64,000 nt of DNA from Melolontha melolontha (Eukaryota; Arthropoda; Insecta; Coleoptera; Scarabaeidae): the NCBI GenBank assembly GCA_935421215.2, contig OW285235.1, positions 229,377,200 to 229,441,199 of the forward strand, in the 5' to 3' direction. Positions 55,002-64,000 of the stretch are shown here, in pieces. The translations under genes and the position numbers were made by a program. The notes under the pieces were generated by a model. That model was not told the origin of the DNA and did not search any database. It saw only the letters and a list, made by a program, of their open reading frames with translations. How positions within the stretch are numbered: position 1 is the stretch's first letter; each line of letters opens with the position of its first letter.

Positions 55002-55093
55002 GGTAAATTCAATTTGTTGGCCTTAAATCGCCAACAAATTGAATTTACCATAACATACAAAGGTCACGAAATAATTATCTATATATATATATA

Positions 55094-55131
<38 letters not shown>

Positions 55132-55600
55132 TAATATTTTCGTGACCTTGGTATGATAAGGTAAACTTAATAAGTCGGCGATTAAAGGTCTGGTTCATTA
55201 CTTCAAAGTATATATATTTAAAACAACCCTACATGTTTTGACAATGATGCTTTTGTCAAGGGAATAAAAAATATAAATGACAGAATATAAATGTCAAATA
55301 ATTGAGTTGCTATGGTTTAAATTATTCAAAGATAACAACACATATGTTCACACCTTGCTATCTATTTTTTGGAATACTAAGGCATGATTTATTATTATTA
55401 TTGGAATGTATCTTTGAATAATTTAAACCATAGCAACTCAATTATTTGACATTGATATTCTGTCATTTATATTTTTTATTCCCTTGACAAAGGCATCATT
55501 GCCGAAACATGTAGGGTTGTTTTAAATATATATACTTTGAAGTAATGAACCAGACCTTTACTCGCCGACTTATTAAGTTTACCTTCTATTTCAGTTTACC
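54660..55600. mobile_element. Cluster of (TA)n and three family C foldbacks
   Basis: (TA)n at about 54663-54710. Foldback 54737-54948 (arms from AAACCTAATCAGTAGGCGAT). (TA)n 54946-54999. A collapsed foldback 55001-55050 (20 bp arms TGGTAAATTCAATTTGTTGG). (TA)n 55079-55130. A larger foldback with arms 55158-55334 and 55403-55586 around about 68 bp. CGTGACCTTGGTATGAT occurs before the first and third. No coding sequence. Confidence 0.88.
55481..55516 (+). ncRNA. Hammerhead-like motif (family C, 55.5 kb copy)
   Basis: CCC, TTGACAAA, stem GGCA-TCA-TTGCC, GAAA, CATGTA, GGG. Outer CCC and GGG pair as stem I; cleavage would follow GUA. The core strand is degenerate. Confidence 0.4.
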
Positions 55601-55760
55601 TTAAGTTTCCCTTCTATTTCTATCTATTTCTTAGCTGTTCACGTCTATGGTTTGCCGAACCATCGATCTACCACCTGAGCTATCATTGACATTACTTCGC
55701 GAAATAACTTACTAATTTAAATATTTTATATAAAGGCGAAGCTACAAGAATTTTATCAAA

Positions 55761-55762
<2 letters not shown>

Positions 55763-55801
<39 letters not shown>
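55763..55801. repeat. (TA)n microsatellite
   Basis: About 19 TA units; the MITE at 55802 is inserted directly after it. Confidence 0.95.
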
Positions 55802-55806
<5 letters not shown>

Positions 55807-56280
55807 TGTGTATAAATTGGCGGACCCACTACACGTGGCGACATTCTTGGTCAAATTTTGAGTTAAAAGTCCTAATCCTAATGATGTATCAGGCTTCCTT
55901 TGTCTTCAGAATGAATTTGACAGTAGTAATGTATTTGACTAGAACAACATTAGGCTGCCTACTTATTGTTTTACAACGTTGTCAGATGTGTTTTCGTCAA
56001 AATAAGTTAATAAACAAATATTAAAAACAAACTTTAAAATCAAAAAGAAAACTTTAACGAAAGGATAATAACAACAATTCTTCTTTCTTCTAAATTGTAG
56101 CTCTTTCTGTCAACAAATATCGAGTAATAATGCTTATTTCAAGACTGAAAGTCCGAACTTTAGGAACCTCGTGCAAAGATATGGAGCATGGTACAACATT
56201 TTCGTATTAGGATTTTGGACTCCGAATTTAACGAAGAACATCACCGCGTGTAGTGGGTGAGCCAATTTATACACACCTTG
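55802..56280. mobile_element. 479 bp mariner-type MITE
   Basis: Ends CAATGTGTGTATAAATTGGC (left) and, in reverse, CAAGGTGTGTATAAATTGGC (right). Mirror similarity extends about 85 bp, through CCACTACACG and CCTAATAC. Flanked by TA on both sides, here within (TA)n. No transposase. The ends resemble those of the larger mariner-like elements in the window. Confidence 0.82.
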
Positions 56281-56582
56281 TATATATATATATATATATA
56301 TATATACATGTTAGATTAAATTATTCGGCGATTTAAGGTCTGTTTTACTTTGATATGTATATTTTTAAAACAAGTTTACATGTTTCGACACAGTGCCTTT
56401 TTCAAAGAAATCTAAATATAAAATATATTTAAATTTCTTTGAAAAAGGCACTATGTCTAGTAACATGTAAGATTGTTTTAAATATATACATATCAAAGTA
56501 AAACAGACCTTAAATCACCAACCAATTTAATCTACTATAACATACAAAGGTTAAGAAATAATTATCTATATATATATATATC
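56281..56582. mobile_element. Foldback of family C, divergent copy at 56.3 kb
   Basis: (TA)n, then arms about 56309-56425 and 56426-56538 from GTTAGATTAAATTATTCGGC to the mirror, with TTTCGACACAGTGCC in the hairpin position. Followed by ACATACAAAGGTTAAG and a short (TA)n. More diverged from the other copies. Confidence 0.78.
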
Positions 56583-57014
56583 GATGAAAAACCAGGTGAA
56601 CATTTAGTGTTCACTTCAATATAATAGTTAATTTTTCATTATTATTCTGTACGTGAACAAGTGGATATAAATACTCAGCGCTTTGCGATTTAATTCAGTG
56701 TCATCTATTTAGCCGTAAGTAAATATGTCTTCTTTTGTAACTATAGACTGTTCATATAGTGTTCAGCCTCTTGTACATGAATGTAGATGGTCCGCCCAAC
56801 GCTACTGAATACCAATACTTTATTAAACCAATTGAAACTTGGCACTGTAAATGTTTACAGCACATTACCGGTGTTCTTGAAAACTTTGAATACATTCGAA
56901 TATGTAACTGATAGTCGGGAGGGACTACAGAGCTGAATTTTTATCAGAGTACACAGGGAAATTGTGTTTCGAGTGCGGATCTTATGTTTCCCCAAACGAT
57001 TATTTAGAGCGACG
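56583..57014. other. No gene recognised
   Basis: Nothing recognised. Confidence 0.4.
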
Positions 57015-57380
57015 AGATATTCACACCATTTCCTTTTGAAATATTAGAATAGGTGTTATTGAGGAACATAATCTAGATAACCTAAGCAAAAGTGAAAAAT
57101 GTGCTCTTTGTCGTACACCGCAACCAATCATTTGAGAAACACCATCGATATTTTCCGCAACAGATGTTGCAGGTCGCTCTACCCTTGCATGATCTTGAAG
57201 CAAAGTACGACCACAACTGAATCCTTGAAACCAACGATATACCGTTGTCTTTGATGGTACTGCAGTACTAAAGGCAGAGATTAAACGTTCTATGCACTGG
57301 TATTGAGTTAAACCACAAACAAAATCTAATAAATCGTAGCGGCAACATTTTCACGACTTAACTCTTAACTTAATATTTTG
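57015..57380 (-). pseudogene. Tc1/mariner transposase HTH fragment
   Basis: Minus strand: an interrupted start near 57370, then STAVPSKTTVYRWFQGFSCG (first HTH, about 57220-57280), RTLLQDHARVERPATSVAEN and IDGVSQMIGCGVRQRAHFSL (second HTH). This is the bipartite DNA-binding head; the R-P-A-T-S-V-x-E-N-I-D segment is diagnostic for the mariner side of the superfamily. No catalytic region. The beginning is shifted in frame. Confidence 0.55.
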
Positions 57381-58406
57381 ACAATCGGACAAAACCGTTG
57401 TATTTTTAACACATTGCAGTATATCACTGCACGTGTAGAATTTATCAAACTAAACAGCGTTGCCAGATTCCCAAAATTTCTCAACTGTTCCTTGTAGCTA
57501 AATAAATTTTTATTTTTTGTTACGAAATAAATTTTTCAAAACTTTATAGATGTATCAAAAATCATAAAACACAGTGTTATTTACGAAGAATGTCATTACC
57601 AAAGTTACAGTTTAAAATCAAAATGGAAGCGGTAAAGCCATCAATGGGAGAACTATAGCGGAATGGCAGGTTATAAACATCGATCGGGAGCCGCGTATAA
57701 GTATCTTACACAAAACGCACTCACACACAAGCACATTTCTAGTAGAGAGAAGAAACCTTTTCTCGGTCGACCCTGAGGCGTAGTTTGATCAACTTCTCTG
57801 CAATCATTTGTTCGACACGGGTGCCAACAAATCCAGACGCCGTGGCTTTGTGTCGAACTACATTAAACTCCTCTCAACAGGAATTCACAATACGTTCAAT
57901 ACCTCTATATACGGCATTGCCAACTTTATACAGCTTCTATTACCACACACAGCACACATCTACCCGTTGCCTATGTATAGTTCGCTTCCTTTAAACATCA
58001 AGCACACCACTACCGACGACGAATCAATATATAAGAGCGTATCAATGAAAAGTCGGCCAAAGAAAAACAACTTCAAGTCCTGATCGTAGTTGTAAAATGA
58101 CTGCTCGAAGGTGATGTAGAAACGGAATGGAGTATCCTTTGTAGAGGTTAGGTAAAACGACTGTGGAAAATCTGTAAATGAAAATGTTATCGGATCGGCG
58201 AGGTTCGATCGAAGTTGACTGTGGAACGGAGGTTATGCGTTTGTTCGGAATTTGTTTGAATGTGTTGTTATAGCTGGCCATTGTTAGATAAAGTCAGCTT
58301 CGGAAAAAGTGTTTTCAGTAAATATGTGACAAGTTTTATTTGCTTAGGTTTAATAGCGCTTTTTTAGCAAGCTAATTTTGGGAAAAATGTCCACGTATTA
58401 GCTCAA
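57381..58406. other. No gene recognised
   Basis: A less AT-rich stretch at 57640-58260 has a 91-codon frame (57808-58083) containing FDTGANKS. Although this looks like a retroelement protease motif, the context is not that of one, so it is not called. Confidence 0.35.
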
Positions 58407-58409
58407 ATA

Positions 58410-59812
58410 ACGAGCGATTATTAAAATTTTCACTCGTAGCTGGCCGTGTATATAAAAATTATGTCGTAGCTTTAGTCATTAAGATGTTACTTCAAACATA
58501 TGTCAGTGTCAAATATATATTTTAAAGTTTCATCAAAAGAAAAAGTAATGGCCTTTAATGATATGCATAAAGCGTTTATGGTAGAATGTTACTTCCTGAC
58601 ATCTCAAAAAATTGATGGTATTTGGCAGCATTCAATAGAAAATTGCCTTGCGGAGTTTGAAGAGAGATATCCAAATACTGTTCCTAGCTATAAAACTTTC
58701 CGTGATACGCTAATGCATTGTGTAAATCTTTTTCGTCAAACAGGCAGTATTTTAAGGAAAAAAGGAAGCGGTCCTTCTCTCAAGAGAAGTCGCGGCGTAA
58801 TTGAAAATGTCAGACAAATTATTAACGAATCTCCTCAAACATCTATTCGCAGAGTTTCGCAACAAGTAGGGCTTTCGGATGGAACATGTCAAAAAATTTT
58901 AAAAAAGGACTTGCACATGTATCCATATAAATTAACTTCTGTACAAAATCTATTACCTACGGATTATGAAAAAAGAACACAATTTTGCCAATGGTTTATT
59001 CAAACAATGACAGACAATATTTTAAATCATACTTTTTTCACCGATGAAGCTTGGTTTTATTTGAAAGGTTATGTTAATTCGCAAAATATGCGTATGTGGT
59101 CCAGTGAAAATCCTCATTTCTACAGAGAAGTTCCTCTACATCCAGAAAAAATAGGCGTATGGGTAAGTATGAGTCGTCACCGATTAATACGACCAATATT
59201 CTTTGAGGGCACGATAACATCGGAGAAATATCGTAACGAAATTCTCAGTGTTTTTACTAATCAATTGACTAATGATGAACTCCAGGTCGGATATTTTCAA
59301 CAGGTTACATCTCACGTTACACTTGAAAATATTCAGTTTTTGCAACAATTTTATGGCGATAGGATAATAAGTAGAAATACAGCGATTCTACATCCACCAC
59401 GATCGTGTGATTTAACAATCATGGATTTTTTTGTGTGGCCATATATAAAGAATATTATTTATGAAACACCAATAATAATCTACAAGAATTAAGACATAAA
59501 ATCATAGAAAAATGTGAACACATCAATAACTCACCGCAAATACTGATCAATGTTTTCAATGCTCTACGAAATAGAGTGCGATTATGCTTGGTGGAGAATG
59601 GTCAACATTTTACACATTTTTTATAATATTCTATTACTTTGTGTAAAAGTTATAAACATATTTAATATAAAAGTCAACATTTCAAATTATTTTTTAACAA
59701 TCATGACGTTTGAAATTATAATGACAGATCTCCTCTAATAACTTAAGTTAGGACATCCTTTTTGTGTACATGGCTTACTTGAGCGAAAATTCTAATGACC
59801 ACTCGTTATTAC
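58410..59812 (+). mobile_element. Mariner-like element with degenerate terminal repeats
   Basis: The left end TAACGAGCGATTATTAAAATT (from about 58409) pairs with the right end, in reverse TAACGAGTGGTCATTAGAAT (to about 59811). Similarity continues through TTTTC-x-CTC and GTGTA about 45 bp inside. TA is present at both outer edges. Contains the transposase pseudogene. Confidence 0.65.
58548..59626 (+). pseudogene. Mariner-like transposase lacking second catalytic Asp
   Basis: Likely start MAFNDMHKAFMVECYFLTSQ (58548; an earlier in-frame ATG at 58500 adds 16 atypical residues). The head is DUF4817-like. The second HTH is TSIRRVSQQVGLSDGTCQKI. Catalytic core: FFTDEAWFYLKGYVNSQNMR (first D), IGVWVSMSRHRLIRPIFFEG, then GYFQQVTSHVTLENIQFLQQ. 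In relatives this block is FQQDGATSHVT, so an in-frame 6 bp loss has removed the second aspartate. The third block HPPRSCDLTIMDFFVWPYIK keeps its D. A one-base frameshift at about 59465 precedes the ending, which then reads LRHKIIEKCEHINNSPQI and NGQHFTHFL. Catalytically dead. Confidence 0.8.
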
Positions 59813-59815
59813 AAA

Positions 59816-61360
59816 AAAGTAATAAAATGTCACAATATCATTAGTCGAATAAGTAGTAATTGCGTCTATTAGTATCATGAAAAGGTTATATTTGTATAAT
59901 GTACTAGTTAAACCCAGCAATGTTTTGCTATTGCTAGATTTGAGTCTATAGGTTAAATGAACGCAATTGAAAGTGTGATATCAATTATTGAATTTATTTA
60001 AAATTAGATATTTGCGTATTATGGAACTTGACAAAATTTATCCTTTACTTTAAATTGAGAATATAAATAAATCTAATTATGAAAACAACAGCATTCGAGC
60101 TTTCATTTATGCATGCGCAGCACCATTTCTTAAATAATAGTATTGCTAGTATTGATATTTCCTTTCTACTGATCAGATCGAGGATTTCAATAGCTTAAAC
60201 CTTTAATTTTAGTTACTAACGGACACACATACGAACATTGCCTTATATCTATATATTAAGCTGGTACAGCCTTCAGTATACTATTTACGTTAGTATAAAC
60301 AATTTTCGATAATATTACAAGATCTAATTTAAATTAATATCTTATAATTCTTAGACATTGTCAGATCGCGCCATCTATTTAGGAACGACAAAAGTAGGGT
60401 TATCTATTATGTAGTTATTTACAATTTTAAATGTCAATTTATTTTCTAACTAATTGTTTTATTATTTAGGATATTTAAATACCTTCAATTTGTTTAAATT
60501 TACTTTTAACTAGAAGTTCAAACCAACATTTCAAATTGGCCACGCCTTTCTCTTTTCGGCGGCTTTTTTTCCAGGTAGTCAACGCGTTCAAAAAAAGGAA
60601 TATCGCTTCGTTTAGGTAACGGAGAATATCAACAACAAAAAAAGCAAAGTGTCGCTTTTTAAAAATAATTATAACATATCAAGATTTATAAGGCGATTTT
60701 TAAGTTATAATTCGTATTAAAAAGCTGTAATATAAGGAATTATATTATAAAAAATATCTATACTACTTTGGAGTTACAAATTACCTATGTTTGCTAAATG
60801 CTTATTCAAGAAATTTGAACATTCACTACGGACAAGTATCGAGCCAGCATCTAATTATATTAAACCTTCTAATCCTTAATTTTATTTAATTATATAAAAG
60901 CCATCCAGTTAATTGTGCAGTACAACGAATCTCCTGCCATTTTACCGGAAGATTATATCCTGTATCCAGTCCGACTACCTTCCCGATGCAACCTAATCCC
61001 AAAGCCTGTATATCTTCTGTCTCAAGTTAATTAGTGCTCATAGTTAAGGTAGAATTTACCCTATAAATAAAAGATTATTTGTGTATTATTATTATAAATC
61101 GTAGTTAGAGCAGCTACACTGTGCTAAATATCACCTATTTTGATTATTTTAATAATAGTTTAGCCGAGCTAGCATATTTCATAAACGTATTGGTCGATAA
61201 TTAAGACGAACCTACTTCATTTTCCCTGAGATTACGTTATTATTGTTATAGAGAACAGATTCCATTTTGAGGTTAAACCATATTGATTTGTTTTGATTTT
61301 TAATATAAATCCTTCCAATCCACCTAAAAGGCATTAATAAAATTGACATATTGTTTGTAG
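59816..61360. other. No gene; possible LTR-like patch at 60880-61080
   Basis: Very AT-rich. At 60892 TATATAAAAGCC is followed by a GC-richer run (GTCCGACTACCTTCCCGATG) and AATAAAAGATTATTTG at about 61064. This is the layout of an LTR promoter, R region and poly(A) signal, but no boundaries or second copy are visible. Confidence 0.3.
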
Positions 61361-63655
61361 CTTATGTATATCAATTACTTACCTTGTTCGTGTTTTAATT
61401 ATATAATCATACTGAAAGAGCTTATCACCTATTTTAAAACTAATTGTTGTTGTCAGTATATTTTAGGTACATATTGCTGTGAACTGTGCCTTAGCTATAT
61501 GAGCGCAGTTCACAACGAATGTCTGGTTAAACTCAGTCGCTCAATCTCCAAGCTGGAATCTTCGTACCTCAGGTCTTGCTCTCGAACAAGCAAGAACGTG
61601 TAAAAAAAAAACAATATAGCATTAATAAAAGTTCTCAATTTTCCTAATTAACATTTATTAAAAAAAAATTGAAAAGAAAAAAAATCCCTTTACCGAATGT
61701 AAAGAGAGCTAAAGCAAAAATAACAGTAGCTAGGAGGAAATAGTCTGTGTGATAATGACACGCACAAAGAGAAACCCCCCCCCCCCTGTGACTCGCGAGC
61801 AAACATAAAACTAATAAATAATTAAGAAAATTGTCAAATTCGACCTCTAAACTGTAACCCCTAAAATTCAAATGTCAACAGAAACGAAACTATTGACTAC
61901 GCGTGTCAGCATTAAGATCATGCGCAATAAAACATGACAAATATTTCAATTCCCGCCAAAAAAAACCAACCTGAATACAAAACGATCTAGAACATCTTGA
62001 CTTAAAAAAACTCCATCACAAAAAACATGACAATTTTCTTGAATATTCATATATTACTTTAATATCAAAATTATGCAAATTATTATCTAAAAATACAATC
62101 ATCAACAAATTGTCGTATTAGCAATTATATAAATCAACTGTGTCTTGTACTTACATCGATCTAAACACATTAACACAAACTATGCGAGAGATACTAATAC
62201 TTAACTAAAATTGAAACAACGAGATCACAATACCTCGTAAAATCGTAAATGAATTTAAATGCACAAATAAAAGCACTACAAAACAAATAACCTGACTTTA
62301 ATCAAAAACATCAGGACAAAAAATGAAGTTTTGTGATCCATTCACATGCTTTACTAGCCCTGGTATCTCTAACCAAAAATATCCCGGAAAATCTCATACA
62401 TCGGGCTCATATAGTACATAATTCTTCCGAGTCAATCGGTCTAATATAAAATTGTACAGTCCCGGTCGTAAAAATAAATTCAAACATAATAAATATTTAA
62501 ATATACATAATAAAATAAAATACATTTTAAATCAATGTTATACAAATAATGTTCAATATAATACTTCTTTTTCTTCGGGGAAAAATTCATTACAATATGC
62601 ACTCAAGTATGTAAAGGGGGGGGGAAATTCAAATTGTTATGCTTTAATATTGTTCATATTTCTAAAGATTTAATACATTAAAGAGAGTTTAATCTGTTAA
62701 AAGTGGTTTTCTTTCATATTACATTATAGGCACACGAACGTGTTGAAAATATAATACAGTTCAGTGAGAGCGAGGTTGCTTTTCACAATATATATAGCTA
62801 CGCTCTGTATATCGAGACAATAGAAAAGAGAGGAACTCAAGTTTTGGGCGACGTGGAGTGCCCCACCTACCCGCCCCTACCAACGTCTAGCGGCCCACTC
62901 GGCTTTAGAGACAGCCTCAGCCCAAGGGTGGGGAGACCCAAAGGTACTTCAGAACATGAATTAAGGTGGTATAAGGCGCCACCGAATTTAGAACCGCTAG
63001 ACGTCGCAAAATTCGGAAATGGTGATCATCAAAAGTAGGCAAGGCGCGCAGCGAGTAGGGGACGCAACCAGGCCGTCCAAAACGTAAAAAAAGAAAGAAA
63101 GAAAAAGGCGGATTTCAGCCAGATGTAAGCAGACTTTATTTTCGAAACAAATAATATTAAAAAAAGAGAATTAAATTTTGCTAGTTACAAAAAAAAATAA
63201 CAAATTAAGTATGTTAACAGACCGTTTGTGCACAGAAGTTCACACCCCAGCAAAATACGTATTTCGTTGGTTCACAGATAATTTAAAACCAAAAATGGAA
63301 AGTCCGATCTTTTGAACAGACCCGGTACATATAGAGAGATTTTGTTACATGCAAGTATTGATAAGTAATAAATTTGTGCAAATTCGCAAAGTTGTGGTCT
63401 GAGAATAGAATTAACTAAAGTTAACGGTAAGTTATCATTAGAGAAAAAAAAATTATTAATGAAGGCTTAAAATTAAAATGACGGAATATGCAACACTAAA
63501 ATTTTAGTGTACCGATTTAAAAATTCTATTCTTGGAATGTCTTTACTCCAGCGAAAACCAATTCTTCGTAAAATCATGCGAAGAGGAAATGAGCTACCAG
63601 TATAGATATTCTTATGTTTTAATATTTAGAGAATGGAACTTAAAGTAACCTACAC
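61361..63655. other. No gene recognised
   Basis: A homopolymer of about 12 Cs lies at 61777-61788. A GC-rich island at 62840-63060 carries a 64-codon Pro-rich frame (62844-63038) without a domain. Otherwise AT-rich. Confidence 0.4.
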
Positions 63656-63842
63656 TTTATTCTGATATATTGCATAAATCTTATCGCGAATGTCAAATTC
63701 TGTTGTTCTCGACAATTCAGTAACACGTTTCATTCTTGATTTAACTTTCTTAGGACTAGAAACCTGTCCCTCAGATCTACTAGCTACATTGATTTTACTT
63801 ACTGTTGCACCACTAACAGGAAGAGCTTGAGCAACACTCTAG
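63656..63842 (-). pseudogene. Tc1-like transposase exon fragment
   Basis: After a splice-acceptor-like TATTCTAG, the minus strand reads SVAQALPVSGATVSKINVAS (HTH), SPKKVKSRMKRVTELSRTTE and FDIRDKIYAIYQNKV, then stop. This layout (HTH, S-P-K-K, then F-D-x-x-x-I-R-x-x-I-x-x-x-Y) is the region between the two DNA-binding helices of an intron-bearing insect transposase group, perhaps related to 26732-26907. The catalytic region is absent because of the stop. Confidence 0.4.
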
Positions 63843-63931
63843 AATATTTAAAATGAACTTGGTAACAGTTGCACCACTAACCGAAAGAGCTTGAGCAAGA
63901 CGCTAGAATACTTAAAATGAAATTGGTAATT
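63804..63931. repeat. Tandem duplication, 64 bp unit
   Basis: GTTGCACCACTAAC begins at 63804 and again at 63868, and each unit ends at about TTAAAATGAA-x-TTGGTAA. The duplicated unit contains the exon start and its acceptor site. Confidence 0.9.
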
Positions 63932-64000
63932 TAAAAACATAATAAAATAGTTACAAATGAAACAGGCATGCAATATACATGTCTGTAACTGTACACATGG
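63932..64000. other. Window end, nothing recognised
   Basis: AT-rich intron side of the preceding exon fragment. Confidence 0.3.

Noticed and set aside
55627..55685. Reverse-strand tRNA-like sequence (TGATAGCTCAGGTGGTAGAT)
   Set aside because: The A box is good and a short anticodon-like stem can be drawn, but acceptor and T arms are missing. At most a tRNA-derived SINE fragment.
57808..58083. 91-codon frame with FDTGANKS, resembling a retroelement aspartic protease
   Set aside because: No flap or ILGR-type motif follows, no gag or RT nearby, and the frame is only open by the use of a TTG start.
62844..63038. 64-codon Pro-rich frame in a GC-rich island
   Set aside because: No domain and no supporting gene structure; the island may be part of a repeat.
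1..64000. CRISPR arrays, bacterial operons, integrons, rRNA
   Set aside because: No regularly spaced short repeats, Shine-Dalgarno-led gene strings or rRNA-like sequence; the content is eukaryotic throughout.

Overview
The window is AT-rich eukaryotic DNA from an arthropod, most likely an insect; the order cannot be fixed. Reasons: short introns with GT/AG borders inside transposase genes, long intergenic AT-rich stretches, and a repeat set typical of insects (DD41D mariner-like elements, Penelope-like elements, RNase H-bearing LINEs, BEL/Pao, piggyBac, hAT, PIF/Harbinger). I see no host protein gene I can defend, no rRNA, no complete tRNA, no CRISPR and no operon. It is a transposon graveyard with a few young copies.

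Layout. 0-0.8 kb: the 5' end of an apparently intact BED-finger hAT element running off the left edge. 2.3-10.4 kb: decayed PIF/Harbinger, two hAT pseudogenes and three Tc1/mariner remnants. 10.6-12.3 kb: a pseudogene of a multi-copy invertebrate family of unknown function with an N-terminal C2-C2 cluster; a second, truncated copy lies at 27.9-28.6 kb. 13.3-16.1 kb: a 2.8 kb mariner-like element with about 770 bp inverted arms, nested terminal repeats and captured foreign sequence. 16.5-17.6 kb: Penelope-like ends, hairpins and a mariner remnant. 19.4-20.1 kb: a 302 bp tandem repeat. 21-27 kb: BEL/Pao fragment, Penelope-type foldback, piggyBac pseudogene and a LINE fragment. 29-31 kb: hAT remnant and the first (TA)n-linked foldbacks. 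32-36 kb: three transposon genes, including the only full-length intact transposase here (34564-35619). 37-43 kb: second copy of the LINE fragment, a mariner remnant, and a DD41D remnant split by a 5'-truncated LINE flanked by 117 bp direct repeats. 45-56.5 kb: a dense cluster of (TA)n tracts and palindromic foldbacks, plus a Penelope-like inverted dimer with GIY-YIG remnants. 57-60 kb: further mariner-like copies. 60-64 kb: mostly featureless.

How the parts relate. Most coding fragments are independent selfish elements, each carrying its own transposase or reverse transcriptase and its own ends. The strongest unifying signal is structural: at least six distinct terminal sequences share one hairpin layout, a CUGANGA-like strand, a short stem-loop, GAAA, then a tiny palindrome. 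It matches a type I hammerhead ribozyme with minimal stem III, a motif known from Penelope-like retroelements. In four families the short flanking helix (stem I) changes sequence but keeps pairing. Many copies are arranged as mirror-image foldbacks embedded in (TA)n microsatellites.
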